This document shows positions 21,053-31,589 of a stretch of DNA of 64,000 bases, piece by piece. The DNA is taken from contig CP136064.1 of assembly GCA_032622095.1 (NCBI GenBank), forward strand, positions 109,044,004 through 109,108,003, given 5' to 3'. Numbering within the stretch: the first letter of the stretch is position 1; each line of letters opens with the position of its first letter. The notes below the pieces were generated by a model. The model searched no databases. It was not told the origin of the DNA and saw nothing but the letters and a program-made list of their open reading frames with translations. A program made the position numbers and the translations under genes. This DNA comes from Siphonodentalium dalli (lineage: Eukaryota; Mollusca; Scaphopoda; Gadilida; Siphonodentaliidae).

Positions 21053-21179
21053 GCAGAAGTAAAGAGAGCAAAAGTAATGATACGTAAAATTTTATAACAC
21101 AGCAGAAAAGTACATTTCTATAAGAACCTTGAGTATAACTATAAAAGTATTCTCATCATACCTATAGAACATAGAAGGC

Positions 21180-21370
21180 ACACATGTCAGAGAATGCCGC
21201 AAAATCAGTGGAGATGAAATCAGCCAGACTGCTATATCATCATCATTACCTTCAAATGGGAGGAATTAACAAGGTGTGAAGACAACCCACCCAACATTAC
21301 AAAGTGTTTAGTGAAAATCTAATAAACAGGTGCCATAAACTTATCTGAAAGGAATGCAGGATTGCCATGC
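21180..21370. repeat. Dispersed duplicate, copy 1 (paralogue 26570-26745)
   Basis: It shares GGAGATGAA.TCAGCCAGACT, ATTAACAAG.TGTGAAGACA, ACCCACCCAACAT and ACAAAGTGTT with the segment at 26570. Its nature is unknown. Confidence 0.7.
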
Positions 21371-21419
21371 AGGGGCAGTACAGACAACTTTATAAATGCA
21401 TAATTTAGACCACACACAT

Positions 21420-21797
21420 TAACATGAGGCACATGTATTCATCCGAATCCCAGCCATTGAATACACTTTATTTTATACCACTAGCAGAATACAAGCCGGA
21501 ACTATTCTTGTTGAGTTTGTCCGCAAGAAAACATGACGTATATATTACGTCAACGATGCCCCAATCATTACTGGTTATTCGTTAAGACTTAAATCACAAT
21601 AATGGTAGTGATAGTATCAGTGAAGGTCAGTCATGGATTGAACTTATCTGACACAATGGTGTAAAATAAATACAGAACACACCTTGCATTATAATCTCAA
21701 TTGTTTTATCGAACTCGATACGGATAGCACATAGTTATATTCCTTATATATCCTAACGCTCTCCACAACTCATCTTCAATAAAAGATTCTCGATTAA
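21420..21797. repeat. Foldback repeat family with TCTCGATTAA, left part of a split copy
   Basis: It matches 37627-38030 and 38165-38625 through AATCCCAGCCATTGAATACA, AGAATACAAGCCGGAACTAT and ATTACTGGTTATT, then the palindromic end TTTTATCGAACTC...AATAAAAGATTCTCGATTAA. It stops exactly at TTAA (21794-21797). The matching right part, GATGAACATTGTGTTTTGTC, is found only after the TTAA at 25632. Confidence 0.8.
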
Positions 21798-22063
21798 CCC
21801 TTCCGTAACTGGAGCTACATGAAATTTGGAGAAAACCCTGTGCCAATGCATTCTCTTATATATGCGAGTCTCCCATAGGGAGCCTCACATATATCAGAGA
21901 ATTATACATTGGCCACACAATATTTACATTGGTCTTGTAAGCCAGTGCATGCATTCTTTTATATATGCGTGGCTCCCTATGGCAGACTCGCCTATATAAG
22001 AGAATGTACTGGCATAGGATTTTTAAAGCTGCACTAGCGCAACTCCCGTCACGAAAGTGTTAA
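21794..22063. mobile_element. TTAA hairpin MITE, left end of a composite
   Basis: TTAA-CCCTTCCGTAACTGGAGC to ACTCCCGTCACGAAAGTG-TTAA, with the two decayed GCATTCTCTTATATATGCG hairpins and the TTTACATTGGTCTTGTAAGC spacer. Its left flank is half of a foldback repeat whose other half lies 3.8 kb away. Confidence 0.82.
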
Positions 22064-22260
22064 TTAACAAGGGGTACGCATCTAAGATGCTTTTGTCGAG
22101 TTTTTTGGCAGTCGAATCAAACTTCTGCCAATAAGGTGCACAACTCCGGGAAAAAAAGTCGGGATGGTGGTATATTAATGCAATAGACCTATATACCAAA
22201 TATCAATTGAATCCGTTAATATTTCATTGAGTTATCGCACTAACGGTGATAAAATTGTGA

Positions 22261-23660
22261 TTAAAATAGACAAACTAAGACCCATAACTCCGGGAAAAAA
22301 ATTCGGACAAACCAGGTTTTCGAACTTGTCCAAGATATTGTTGCAGGACACTCATACACCAAATATTGTTGAGATCGGTTAATATTTCATCGAGTTATCG
22401 CGCTAATGGCGATAACATTGCTAAAAATAGACAAACTAAGACCCATAACTCCGCGAAAAAAACTCGGACAAACCTGGTTTTCGAACTCGTCTGAGATATT
22501 GTTGCACGAGACTCATATACCAATATTGTTGCAATCGGTTAATATTTCATCGAGTTATCGCGCTAACAGTGATAAAATTGCTAAAAATAGACAAACTAAG
22601 ACCCATAACTCCGCGAAAAAAATTTGGACAAACCTGGTTTTCGAACTCGTCCGAGATATTGTTGCAGGACACTCATACACCAAATATTGTTGAGATCGGT
22701 TAATATTTCATCGAGTTATCGCGCTAATGGTGATAACATTGCTAAAAATAGACAAACTAAGACCCATAACTCCGCGAAAAAAACTCGGACAAACCTGGTT
22801 TTCGAACTCGTCCGAGATATTGTTGCACGAGACTCATATACCAAATATTGTTGCAATCGGTTAATATTTCATCGAGTTATCGCGCTAACAGTGATAAAAT
22901 TGCTAAAAATAGACAAACTAAGACCCATAACTCCGCGAAAAAAAATTGGACAACCAGGTTTTCGAACTTGTCCGAGATATTGTTGCAGGAGACTCATATA
23001 CCAAATATTGTTAAAATCGGTTAATATTTCATCGAGTTATCTCGCTATATAACGGTGATAAAATTGCTAAAAATAGACAAACTAAAACCCATAACTCCGG
23101 AAAAAAAATTCAGACAAACCTGGTTTTCGAACTTGTCCGAGATATTGTTGCAAGAGTCTCATATACCAAATATTGTTGAAATTGGTTAATATTTGCATGA
23201 GTTTACATCGCGCTAACGGTGAAAAATTTAACTAAAAACCATCTAAGATGGATAACTCTTGTAAAAAAGTTCGGACGTGACCCATTTTCTACAGGCAGTA
23301 AATAATCATTGAGAGCAACTGCCATACCAAAATGTTTTTGAATCCGTTCACAAATGATAAAATTGCTAAAAATAGACAAACTAAGACCCATAACTCCGGA
23401 AAAAAAATTCGGACAAACCTGGTTTTCGAACTTGTCCGAGATATTGTTGCAAGAGTCTCATACCAAATATTGTTGAAATTGGTTAATATTTGCATGAGTT
23501 TACATCGCGCTAATGGTGAAAAATTTAACTAAAAACCATCTAAGATGGATAACTCTTGTAAAAAAGTTCGGATGTGACCCATTTTCTACAGGCAGTAAAT
23601 AATCATTGAGAGCAACTGCCATACCAAAATGTTTTTGAATCCGTTCACAAATGTCAAAGT
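22261..23660. repeat. 161-bp tandem array passing into a 299-bp dimer
   Basis: CTAAAAATAGACAAACTAA recurs at about 22261, 22421, 22581, 22742, 22903 and 23067 (period 160-164), then at 23366. Each unit has CCCATAACTCCG, GGACAAACCTGGTTTTCGAA, GAGATATTGTTGC and TTAATATTTCATCGAGTTAT. Units of 22421 and 22742 are more alike than neighbours, as are those of 22581 and 22903, so a two-unit block was probably duplicated. The last unit gained CATCTAAGATGGATAACTC and AAATAATCATTGAGAGCAAC and was itself duplicated (23067-23365 and 23366-23660). The 142-codon frame at 22624-23052 is an array artefact. Confidence 0.93.
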
Positions 23661-23736
23661 TATAAGGCATTCTTTAGGTCCGCCCGCCGGGCGGCGCCAA
23701 TTTAACCGTCCCTCGTCAAACCACTACAAAAAAAAA

Positions 23737-24066
23737 TGCATAATCTGAATTAACGCTCGCAAATTACTATTTCCTTGGCTTCAGGGGGCCAAAAAATATT
23801 TGATTCGAGTCGAGGAACCCACCTATCAAAGTTCAGTGATCAGATATCGATTTTTGAAAGCTATCAATTGGCTTTTTTGTGTCAGACATTTGACAAACCG
23901 GCAAAATTTCGTTGAACAAAATGTTGATAAATAACAGGTTTTGGACAATTTTATACTACAGTGGACTGTTAGCATTATTTTTAGGCTGATAACTGGATCG
24001 GCATTTAAAAAAATGTTGTTGTTGGAATCTGATGATATGGGGATCATCGGATAGGATTGCGTACCA
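23737..24066. repeat. Dispersed repeat truncated at TTAA (paralogue 27070-27490)
   Basis: It shares ATGCATAATC.GAATTAA, TTTGGCTTCAGG-type sequence, ATTTGATTC.AGTC.AGGAA, GTGATCAGATATCGATTTTT and ATTTTATACCA/TA with 27070-27490. In the paralogue the sequence continues past TTTAACACGGTTTG. Here it is cut exactly at the TTAA where the 24067 element starts, and the continuation is not found on the far side of that element. Confidence 0.75.
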
Positions 24067-25635
24067 TTAACCCTTTGAACACTGGCGCCCCACAGTGATC
24101 GACACCCTGACCCGGGGCTCCCAGTGGTATGTCCGCTTAAATTATACAGTGTCTAGTAGCATGGTGTTGATTATGTTCAAATTGCGACACCGGTCTGAAA
24201 CTTTACAGGTTTGTCCCCCATGGATCAGCGATCATTATAAGATCGCGAGACTTTGCCTCGCGGCAACTCCTTGGTAACGGTTGCTAGGCAACTACCCGGA
24301 ATTGACTGGAAAATGTAAATATAGCATATAGCGTCGTAATTCAACCTCAGTGATTGCGTTTTTTGATGCAGGTACTACCCTAACGTGAAATTTGAGATAT
24401 ACCCGACCAGAATAGTGAACCTAATATCCCATTTAAGGGTAGCAACGGTTGCTAAGCAAATACCACAACTGATCAAATGACATAATTGCACTAACCATTC
24501 AGTGGTATGTTTTGCCTTAATTTAGACAATGTCTAGTCGCATGGTGTTGGTTATGTTGAAAGGGGACACCTACCTGAAACTGTGCAGGCATGATATATGC
24601 ATGCACGGACCACTGATCATTGTAAGATGGGGAGACATTGCCACCCGATCTCGCCTTAGAAAAGGTTACTATGCAACTACCCGAAATTTGCAGGATAAAC
24701 GAATTCTAGCTTATAACGTTGTAATTATACATCAGCGAATTGCGTTTCGATGCAACCAATATCCTAATGTGAAATTAAGATATACCTGACCATGCGCGAG
24801 TAAGTCAACTTGATATGCGATAGACTTTTTACTACATGTGGCAGAACAGAGACTGATATTACATAGACCAGAAACAACGTAATTTCCCGTAACATATCGT
24901 GGCCCCATTGTTCAAGTAAGCTGTCTAGATTGTGTCTACTGTACTAACATGTGAAACATGCAACAAAATGTCATATATAGCGCCGCATTTCACTTAAACG
25001 CATTTTTAAAAATGAATTATAACCTGCGCCCATGCGCATATTTTCCTAGCCGTTTCTAGTGGGCAGCCAATCCATATAGACACCTTTGCCAGCGCTGACT
25101 TCAATAGGCCAATTTAAATATATATATTAGTAGGTATGTCGTGTATAAGTACGTTATAAACCATTTATTTGTCATTGCGCTAGTCTGCGCATGCGCGAAT
25201 AAATCAACTTCATATGCGATAGACCCTTCCCCATATGTAGCAGAACACTGGTTAATATACGCGAGGGTAATTTAAACTGAAATTGTGTGTCTAAATTATG
25301 TCTGTTCTGTACACACACGGGGAACACGAAATTATATGCCGTAAATATAGCGGCACAGTTCGCTTAAAATATCGTATGTTTTTGTAGATTATATGCTATG
25401 CGCATGCGCATATATTTCTACCCGATACTAGCGGTCAACCATTCCATACGCACCATGGGCGCCGCTGACATATGTGGGGGCAATTTAAATATAAATCAGT
25501 GGGTCTGACGCTCGTTATACTATATATAAATTTGCTACCGAATCATGTCGTCGCTGCACCGAAATATCGGTGTTACGGGATATAGTCACGGTTCGTTTGC
25601 ACCTAAATATCGGTGTTACGGGTTCAAAGGGTTAA
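24067..25635. mobile_element. 1.57 kb TTAA element with CCCTTTGAAC ends, internally duplicated
   Basis: TTAA-CCCTTTGAAC and GTTCAAAGGG-TTAA form a perfect 10-bp TIR inside TTAA, as in piggyBac-type elements. The interior consists of two direct duplications. One is CAGTGGTATGT...ATACC.GACC at about 24121-24409 and 24499-24790; the other is ATGCGCGA.TAA.TCAACTT with GATATGCGATAGAC at about 24793 and 25192. There is no transposase. It is a large non-autonomous member of the group and forms the right end of a composite with 21794-22063. Confidence 0.85.
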
Positions 25636-25740
25636 GATGAACATTGTGTTTTGTCTATTTACATCAGGATTAGTACCCTTCTGACGAGTTGTGCCCTCTG
25701 CCAGTCAGTGCTTCTTCAGCCACCTCTGATTATATAGTGC
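25632..25740. repeat. Right part of the split foldback repeat
   Basis: TTAAGATGAACATTGTGTTT with TGTCTATTTAC continues the TCTCGATTAA family exactly where the copy at 21420-21797 stops (compare TTAAGATGCACATTGTGTTC at about 37974). Confidence 0.7.
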
Positions 25741-26191
25741 CAGGCGTCCAAATATTGTGCTGGACATTTGCAGAATGAAGTCCCCAGATTGTGAATTTAG
25801 TGATGCTACCCTGCAGTGGGCTAGCATAACCAAATTCATCAATTCATCCTCCAGGGACCTCATTAAGCATGGCCTCATCTGCTATGGGAGACTCAGATTT
25901 AAGTTTCCAGATGGTGATGTCCACCCATTGGACACCTCAATTATGCATTGTTGTCTGCCAATTTGGGGAAATACAGAAACTAAACTAAAAAAGAAAAGTT
26001 ACTAAAAACTTAATTTGATAATAAAACTACTTTCCAGAGAAGATGAGGCATTTATATAAGCAGAATGAGGTCCACAAAGGGTGAATATAGTGACATTATT
26101 AACCCACTGGGCAGTGAGAGTAGCATCACTAAATTCACCTTCTGGGGACCTCATTCTGCAAATGTCCAGCACCATATTTTGAGGCTTGGTG
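25741..26191. mobile_element. hAT-like MITE subfamily with CTGGACATTTGC, copy 2
   Basis: Outer segments CCAAATATTGTGCTGGACAT and ATGTCCAGCACCATATTTTG are inverted. Each is followed by the GAGGTCC palindrome, and the interior AGAAACTAAACTAAAAAAG is shared with other copies. The outer ends differ from CAAGCCTGAGTTTAGTG, so it is a subfamily, like 43067-43352. No target duplication was found. Confidence 0.72.
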
Positions 26192-26276
26192 CAGAATTCT
26201 TGAGATATTTCATGGTTTGTGTTGCAAGCTTGCACACTGAAGATAAGAACATTTCTCGAACTCTGAGCATCATAAC

Positions 26277-26530
26277 TACAGTAATGCTCTAAGTAATCGA
26301 CTTCTTAACCACAGCAGAATTATGGGTAACTTTTCAGGATTTAGTCGGAAATATGGCTTGTTGCCATTCATTGGAAAGCTCTCACCGAGAGCTTTCCGAT
26401 GAATGGCAACAAGCCATATTTCCGAGAGCTTTCCGATGAATGGCAACAAGCCATATTTCCGACTAAATCCTGAAAAGTTATCCATAATTCTACTGTGGTT
26501 AAGAAGTCGATTACTTAGGGCATTACTGTA
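26277..26530. mobile_element. Palindromic TA-flanked MITE, copy 4, with arm duplication
   Basis: TACAGTAATGCTC to GGGCATTACTGTA. The right arm contains a second GAGAGCTTTCCGATGAATGG block (26388 and 26424), so the copy is 254 bp instead of about 215. The extra block is consistent with slippage or template switching at the hairpin centre. Confidence 0.88.
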
Positions 26531-27060
26531 CAAGAGTAGACTGATATTAAAATAACACAAGCAATGAATGTCATCATATGGGCGGAGATGAATTCAGCCA
26601 GACTAAAGATTGCTATAACTGTATAACATCATGATTTCCTTCAAAATGGGAGAAATTAACAAGCTGTGAAGACAACCCACCCAACATCACAAAGTGTTGA
26701 ATGAAAATTTCATAAACAGGTGGTCGCAATCTGATATGCAGAAGCATCAGGAGAGGGAGGCAGAGAGGGGGAGGTGGGGAGGGGGGGTGGGGGGCTGCAT
26801 CCCATATTGCCTTCCACCAGGTGTGGAGGGATGGAAATTGCCCTTTCCGTGGTTCTCATACTCTACTGTTCCAAATAAAACATGCAGTTCCAAAATAACC
26901 AGGTTGGAGTTCCTGATAAAATTTAATAAACGTGCAGATCCTATCTAGTCTGTGAGATGGTTATTGTTATGCCTGTTCCAGTGTCTTCCACACAGTTATC
27001 AAAACATAACAAACATGATGTAGTTATATTAGAAGTAAAATCCCCTGCTAAATCCAGAGT
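26531..27060. repeat. Dispersed duplicate copy 2, then a purine-rich tract
   Basis: 26570-26745 is the paralogue of 21180-21370. It is followed by a G-rich purine tract (26750-26795) that opens an 84-codon frame of low complexity. I do not call this a gene. Confidence 0.6.
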
Positions 27061-27069
27061 AGACAATAA

Positions 27070-27490
27070 ATTTAAAAATGCATAATCCGAATTAATGCTA
27101 CCAAATGACTATTTCTTTGGCTTCAGGGTGAAAAATATTTGATTCTAGTCAAGGAATCCACCCATCAAAGCTCAGAGTGATCAGATATCGATTTTTGTTA
27201 TTTCTCGAAATGTTTAATTATTTGTGGCCCAGATATGAGTCAGATGAAGATGGATAACTCTACGGCCATATTTTGTGAAACGAAAGTGATAATATGGCCA
27301 TATTTCATTGAACAACACGTTGATAAATATCATGTGTTGGGAAATTTTATACCATAGTTGACATCGCGGTTACCATTATTTTTTTGTAATTAATCGATTC
27401 TAATAACAAAAGCGTATTTTGAAGAAATTTTGTTGTTGTTGCAACTTGATGATATTGGGACCGTCTGATCGGATTGAATACCTTTAACAC
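27070..27490. repeat. Dispersed repeat, intact relative of 23737-24066
   Basis: It keeps the sequence across the TTTAACACGG point where the other copy is cut by a TTAA element, so it serves as an empty-site reference. An extra block near 27205-27290 (TATGAGTCAGATGAAGATGG) is absent from the other copy. Confidence 0.7.
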
Positions 27491-27499
27491 GGTTTGATT

Positions 27500-28190
27500 G
27501 CACTTTGGTTCAAAACGGCTGCAAAAATGGCGGCCAATATGGCAGCCGGAAGTGGAAAATTTGATTTGTTTTCTCTAATATATCTTTAAGATCAGTTTAT
27601 GCTGTTTGGTACTGGTTGAGAATTGTGACTTTATGTTGTATTGTTCATGTTAACTGACCATTAGAGCAATGAAATATGCCATTCATGGTGTCAGAAACCC
27701 TTCTTATCCCTCAAAAATTTGATTTTACAGAAAGGGTATAAAAGTTTTACCAACAATCACCATTGGGATTTCTAGTCATATTTCATCAAGAAATGGGTAG
27801 AACTGTGCAATTTTAGTGAAGCATTCCATTTCGTATGCATATTCCAACTCACTAGTACCAAATTGTCACTTTGGCTCAAAATGGCTGCAAAAATGGCGGC
27901 CAATATGGCAGCCGGAAGTGGAAAATTTGATTTGTTTTCTCTAATATCTTTAAGATCAGTTTATGCTGTTTGTTACTGGTTGAGAATTGTGACTTTATGT
28001 TGTATTGTTCATGTTAGCTGATCATTGGGGCAATGAAATAGGCCATTCATGAAGTCAGAAACTCTTCTGGTCCCTCAAAAATTCGATTTTACAGAAAGCA
28101 GTATAAAATTTTACCGAAATCACCATTGGGATTTCTAGTCATATTTTATCAAGAAATGGACAGAACTGTGAAATTTTAGTGAAGCATTCC
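27500..28190. repeat. Tandem dimer, 366-bp unit
   Basis: GCAAAAATGGCGGCCAATAT at 27521 recurs at 27887. The units share GGCAGCCGGAAGTGG, TCTTTAAGATCAGTTTATGC, ATTGTGACTTTATGTTGTAT and CACCATTGGGATTTCTAGTC at high identity. No coding is evident. It directly follows the 27070 repeat and may belong to the same larger element. Confidence 0.9.
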
Positions 28191-28673
28191 TGACTATTAC
28201 GCGATTCTAAAACATCAGTGCTTTTGTGTGTTGTGCATACATGTGCAATGGAGTACACATATGTCATGAGTTTAGTATCAATACTAGTCATACAAATGGT
28301 GTGATTAACGTACAGCTGGCATCAACAGAGATATAAACACCTGACCACCCCCCTCCCGTGAATTTTCTTTAACAAAACAAACTCAAGTGTCAGTGGAGGG
28401 AGCAAATAAAATAAACATGCAGGCCCAAATAAACAAAGTGCCGGGTGGAAATTTTCGCTGAAATTAATAAACGCACATGCACGTTTATTTGGAACACAAA
28501 AGTAGGTCAGAGCTAAACTATTCAAGGCTATTTCGCAAATTTCAAGGCCCTCTATTCTGAAATTCAAGGTCATTTCTCCATATTTTTTAGCATTTTCCAA
28601 AACTTCAATTGTTTGTTCAGCAAGAGGTGTATATGGTGTTGAAAATAGAGGCTATTCAAGACTCCCTCCAGCA
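28191..28673. other. Unrecognised segment with one 92-codon frame
   Basis: The minus-strand frame 28322-28600 encodes a cysteine-rich peptide with ACLFYLLPPLTLEFVLL. A related GCATGTTTTATTTGGAACA segment lies near 26865-26890 on the same strand sense without an open frame. I recognise no domain; a transposon relic is possible. Confidence 0.3.
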
Positions 28674-29092
28674 ATCTAATCCTTTCTTTACTAAATGGAG
28701 TCTCCAATTCAGTTATAAAAGTATACATTAGAATGGTCTATTATTCATTTGGAGGGATGTTTAGGTAATAAAAGCAGACGACAGACATACAATACAAGTA
28801 CAGAATGATTCATATTCATTGGTGGAAAATGTTCAGATAATAAGTTGAACAAACAATCTATTGTTGAACTTATTATCTGAACATTTCCTAAGGGAACTAC
28901 TCATCAATGAGTACAGTAATGCCCTAAATAGTCGACTCCTTAACCACAGCAAATTATGCAGTGAGAGCTTTCCTATGAATGGCAACAAGCCATATTTCCG
29001 ACTAAATCCTGAAAAATTACCCATAATTCTGCTGTAGTTAAGGAGTCAATTATTTAGGGCATTACTGTATTTTGGGATAGAAAGGGTCAAGA
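28674..29092. mobile_element. TTAA-type repeat, copy 3, carrying a nested MITE
   Basis: CCTTTCTTTACTAAATGG starts the repeat. A strong foldback follows (TGTTCAGATAATAAGTTGAA at 28830 with its complement at 28863-28882), then ACTCATCAATGAG. After the nested MITE (28912-29069) the tail TGGGATAGAAAGGGTCAAG resumes. Confidence 0.75.
28912..29069. mobile_element. Palindromic TA-flanked MITE, copy 5, nested
   Basis: TACAGTAATGCCC to GGGCATTACTGTA, with most of the left arm deleted (it jumps from CCACAGCAAATTATG to CAGTGAGAGC). Inserted at a TA inside the repeat at 28674-29092, it gives the relative age: this copy is younger than its host repeat. Confidence 0.87.
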
Positions 29093-29932
29093 ACATTCCA
29101 GGTCTTGAACAAGACATTTAATCATCTAAGCCCTCAGGCAATGCTGACTAAATAATTCGCCTGAACTCCATAAGCTGAATTTCAGTGACCCGTTCTATTT
29201 TAAAGTAGTTTTTGTATTGTACTGAAATGAAGTGGAAGAATAATTTACAGAGTTGAAAGAGATTTTATTAGATTGTCTATGTTGTAATGGATTTCTTTTT
29301 AATTAGCTAGCTACTTACTTACTGCAAACAGTAAGTACTTGTATAAATTCACATATATACACATGTAGGTACTCTTAATACTTTAACCCAGATAGGATCA
29401 TATATGAACTAGCTGTCAGAAGGACATGCGGCCTTCGCGCACATGACAAACAATTCCTACTCTTGTATATATATACATACTATTTAGTATTTTAGTATGA
29501 TACTTCAATATATACATGGGTGCAAATAGTTCCATATTGGACCTAACTAATTATAGCCCATAGTGGACTTATACCCATTATTCTGTTGGATGGCGTGGTC
29601 CACAGTGAAAGCACATATATGAAGAATGTACATAGTGAGCTTATTAGTGTTTTTTTTATTTATTTATTTATGTGACTCGATCACATGACTCTCGGCAGTG
29701 TGGTGACATATTTTTGCATGTTGTCAATGACATAGTGCTCCATTCAAAATTTGTGCACATTCAACAACTGATGCTGGTGACTCGAAAACTGAAGTTAGCA
29801 GCTCTCGGTCAATCAGAATGCCTGTATCAGCAACAAATATTCAACTTGAATTATAATTATACATAAAACCCATGCAGTCTCTTTGTTCTACCTTCAACAT
29901 TATTTTAAAGAATGGGCACTTTTTACCACAAG
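29093..29932. other. No feature recognised
   Basis: AT-rich with short (TA)n tracts near 29467-29520. The 64-codon frame at 29672-29866 has no motif. Confidence 0.45.
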
Positions 29933-30148
29933 TACAGTAATGCCCTAATTAATCGACTTCTTATCCACAGCAGAATTATGGGTAACTTTTCAGGATTTAG
30001 TCAGAAATATGGCTTGTTGCCATTTATCGGAAAGCTCTCGCTGAGAGCTTTCTGAGGAATGGCAACAAGCCATATTTCCGACTAAATCCTGAAAAGTTAC
30101 CCATAATTATGCTGTGGTTAAGAAGTGATAAATTAGGGCATTACTGTA
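29933..30148. mobile_element. Palindromic TA-flanked MITE, copy 6
   Basis: Full-length copy, TACAGTAATGCCC to GGGCATTACTGTA, with both arms present and scattered substitutions (for example TTTCTGAGGAATGG in the right arm). Confidence 0.9.
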
Positions 30149-30171
30149 ATTCCATAAACTAGAATGTTCAC

Positions 30172-30345
30172 AAGCCTGAGTTTATTGTGCCTGTTATTTG
30201 CAGAATGAGGTCCCCTCTGGGGACCTCATTCTGCTGAGGCCTCATCTGGAAAGTTTCTTTATTATCAAATTTCTATGGCAACTTATTCACATAGATGCTA
30301 TTTCTTTTTTAGTTTAGTTTCTCTATATCCCCAAATTTGCAGACC
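30172..30345. mobile_element. hAT-like MITE (CAAGCCTGAG), copy 3, right end missing
   Basis: CAAGCCTGAGTTTATTGTG is followed by a collapsed hairpin in which GAATGAGGTCCCC meets GGGGACCTCATTC with only TCT between. The conserved interior runs AAAGTTTCTTTATTATCAAA to TTTAGTTTCTCTATATCCCC. The right terminus is absent. Confidence 0.75.
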
Positions 30346-30359
30346 AAGATTATGAAATA

Positions 30360-31589
30360 TTAGATTCGTTATTGAATTTGTTTTCAAATTTTTTGAGAGC
30401 TATGCGGTTCGAAATTTGATTCAATCAAAATCCCACTATTCGCAGTATAGATAGGGTCAAAGTGATGCAAATGCTCTGGTAGGGTGATCAAATAGAAATG
30501 GAGAATAATCTTGCTCAAAGTTGTTATTTTTATGAATATTATTCCAAACTGACAACACATATCCTGCCATTCATATATATTAATTAAATGCAATGACTCT
30601 CGATGGCGAAATCATTTATGTTTGTTTATCGCCGATAGTTGCGTCCCAAAACGAGATGTAAATATTTACAATTGAGGTAGTTCAGACGATGTTTTCTATG
30701 GAGTGGTATGGTCGATTTCTTTGAAATTTCGGCGATGTTAGTAGAATGCTACATTCCCCAGGTTGGCATAGCGTCTGAGTACTAACTTATCAGTTTAAAG
30801 CACTCGAACAAGTCCATAATATGTCTTTATGCATTGAAATATTTCAGCAAAGTGGTAAAACATATCAGACTATATTAACTATATTAACTAAACTACATGC
30901 CACGATTTTAACGGGTTTATATATGATGTGTAACAGTCTTTAACTCCTCTAAAGACATTTATAATGGACTTAAAAATAAATAAATTTATTTGGGGTTCCC
31001 AATTCACAATAAAATGTGAACACTACTAGTAGGTGGTTCAAAAGAGGGTCGGAAGGGTTAGTTGAAACAGATGTCTTTTGTTTTAGGCCTTTATATCTCT
31101 GTCAGCCAACCACCCATGCACTACTCATTTTTTTTATTGAGGAAGTATATATAACAAAAAGAATGAGACAGACAGACAGACATACATATAGCACAAGCAT
31201 TAAAGTACCAATACATTGATACATATTATATTCTAGCACTCACTTTTACATGCTCCCAAGTGAATTTCACTTGGGCTACTTTCTCACTGGCGACATTAGT
31301 AAAATCATACGTGAATCATATATATAGTTGTGGTAAAGAGATAAATATATTGTTATTCCGTTGGCCATTGGGCGACACAATGCTTAGCACTGAATTAAGA
31401 ATGTCATTTATACTGTAACATAAAGAGTTAGGATTGGCGCAGATAAATTTGTGATGGTCTTTTGATAATCGAGTTAAGAAATGATTAATGTTAATTTGAG
31501 AGATGGCTCGGGTTCCGGGCTATATGTATATAACTGTGTTATTCGGGGTATATACATGTATAAAGTTAGTTTTATTTGTGGATGTCAGA
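30360..31589. other. No feature recognised
   Basis: AT-rich DNA. A short GACAGACAGACA run lies near 31168. No gene or repeat is supported. Confidence 0.45.

Larger units (their letters stand above)
20433..21082 (+). mobile_element. Truncated Penelope-like retroelement with inverted flanking arms
   Basis: Two arms of about 95-115 bp, 20433-20546 and 20989-21082, are inverted copies. Both carry GCTAATCTGACAAG, GATTTTTCCTGATGAAGG, CGGGCCGAAAGC and GAGCAAAAGTAATGAT. They enclose a GIY-YIG endonuclease fragment. Penelope-like elements are known to carry a C-terminal GIY-YIG domain, terminal repeats that can be inverted, and hammerhead ribozymes in those repeats; all three features are present or hinted at here. 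No reverse transcriptase remains. Confidence 0.8.

Noticed and set aside
22406-23052. Frames of 95 and 142 codons
   Set aside because: They lie wholly inside the 161-bp tandem array; the period is not a multiple of three and no domain is present.
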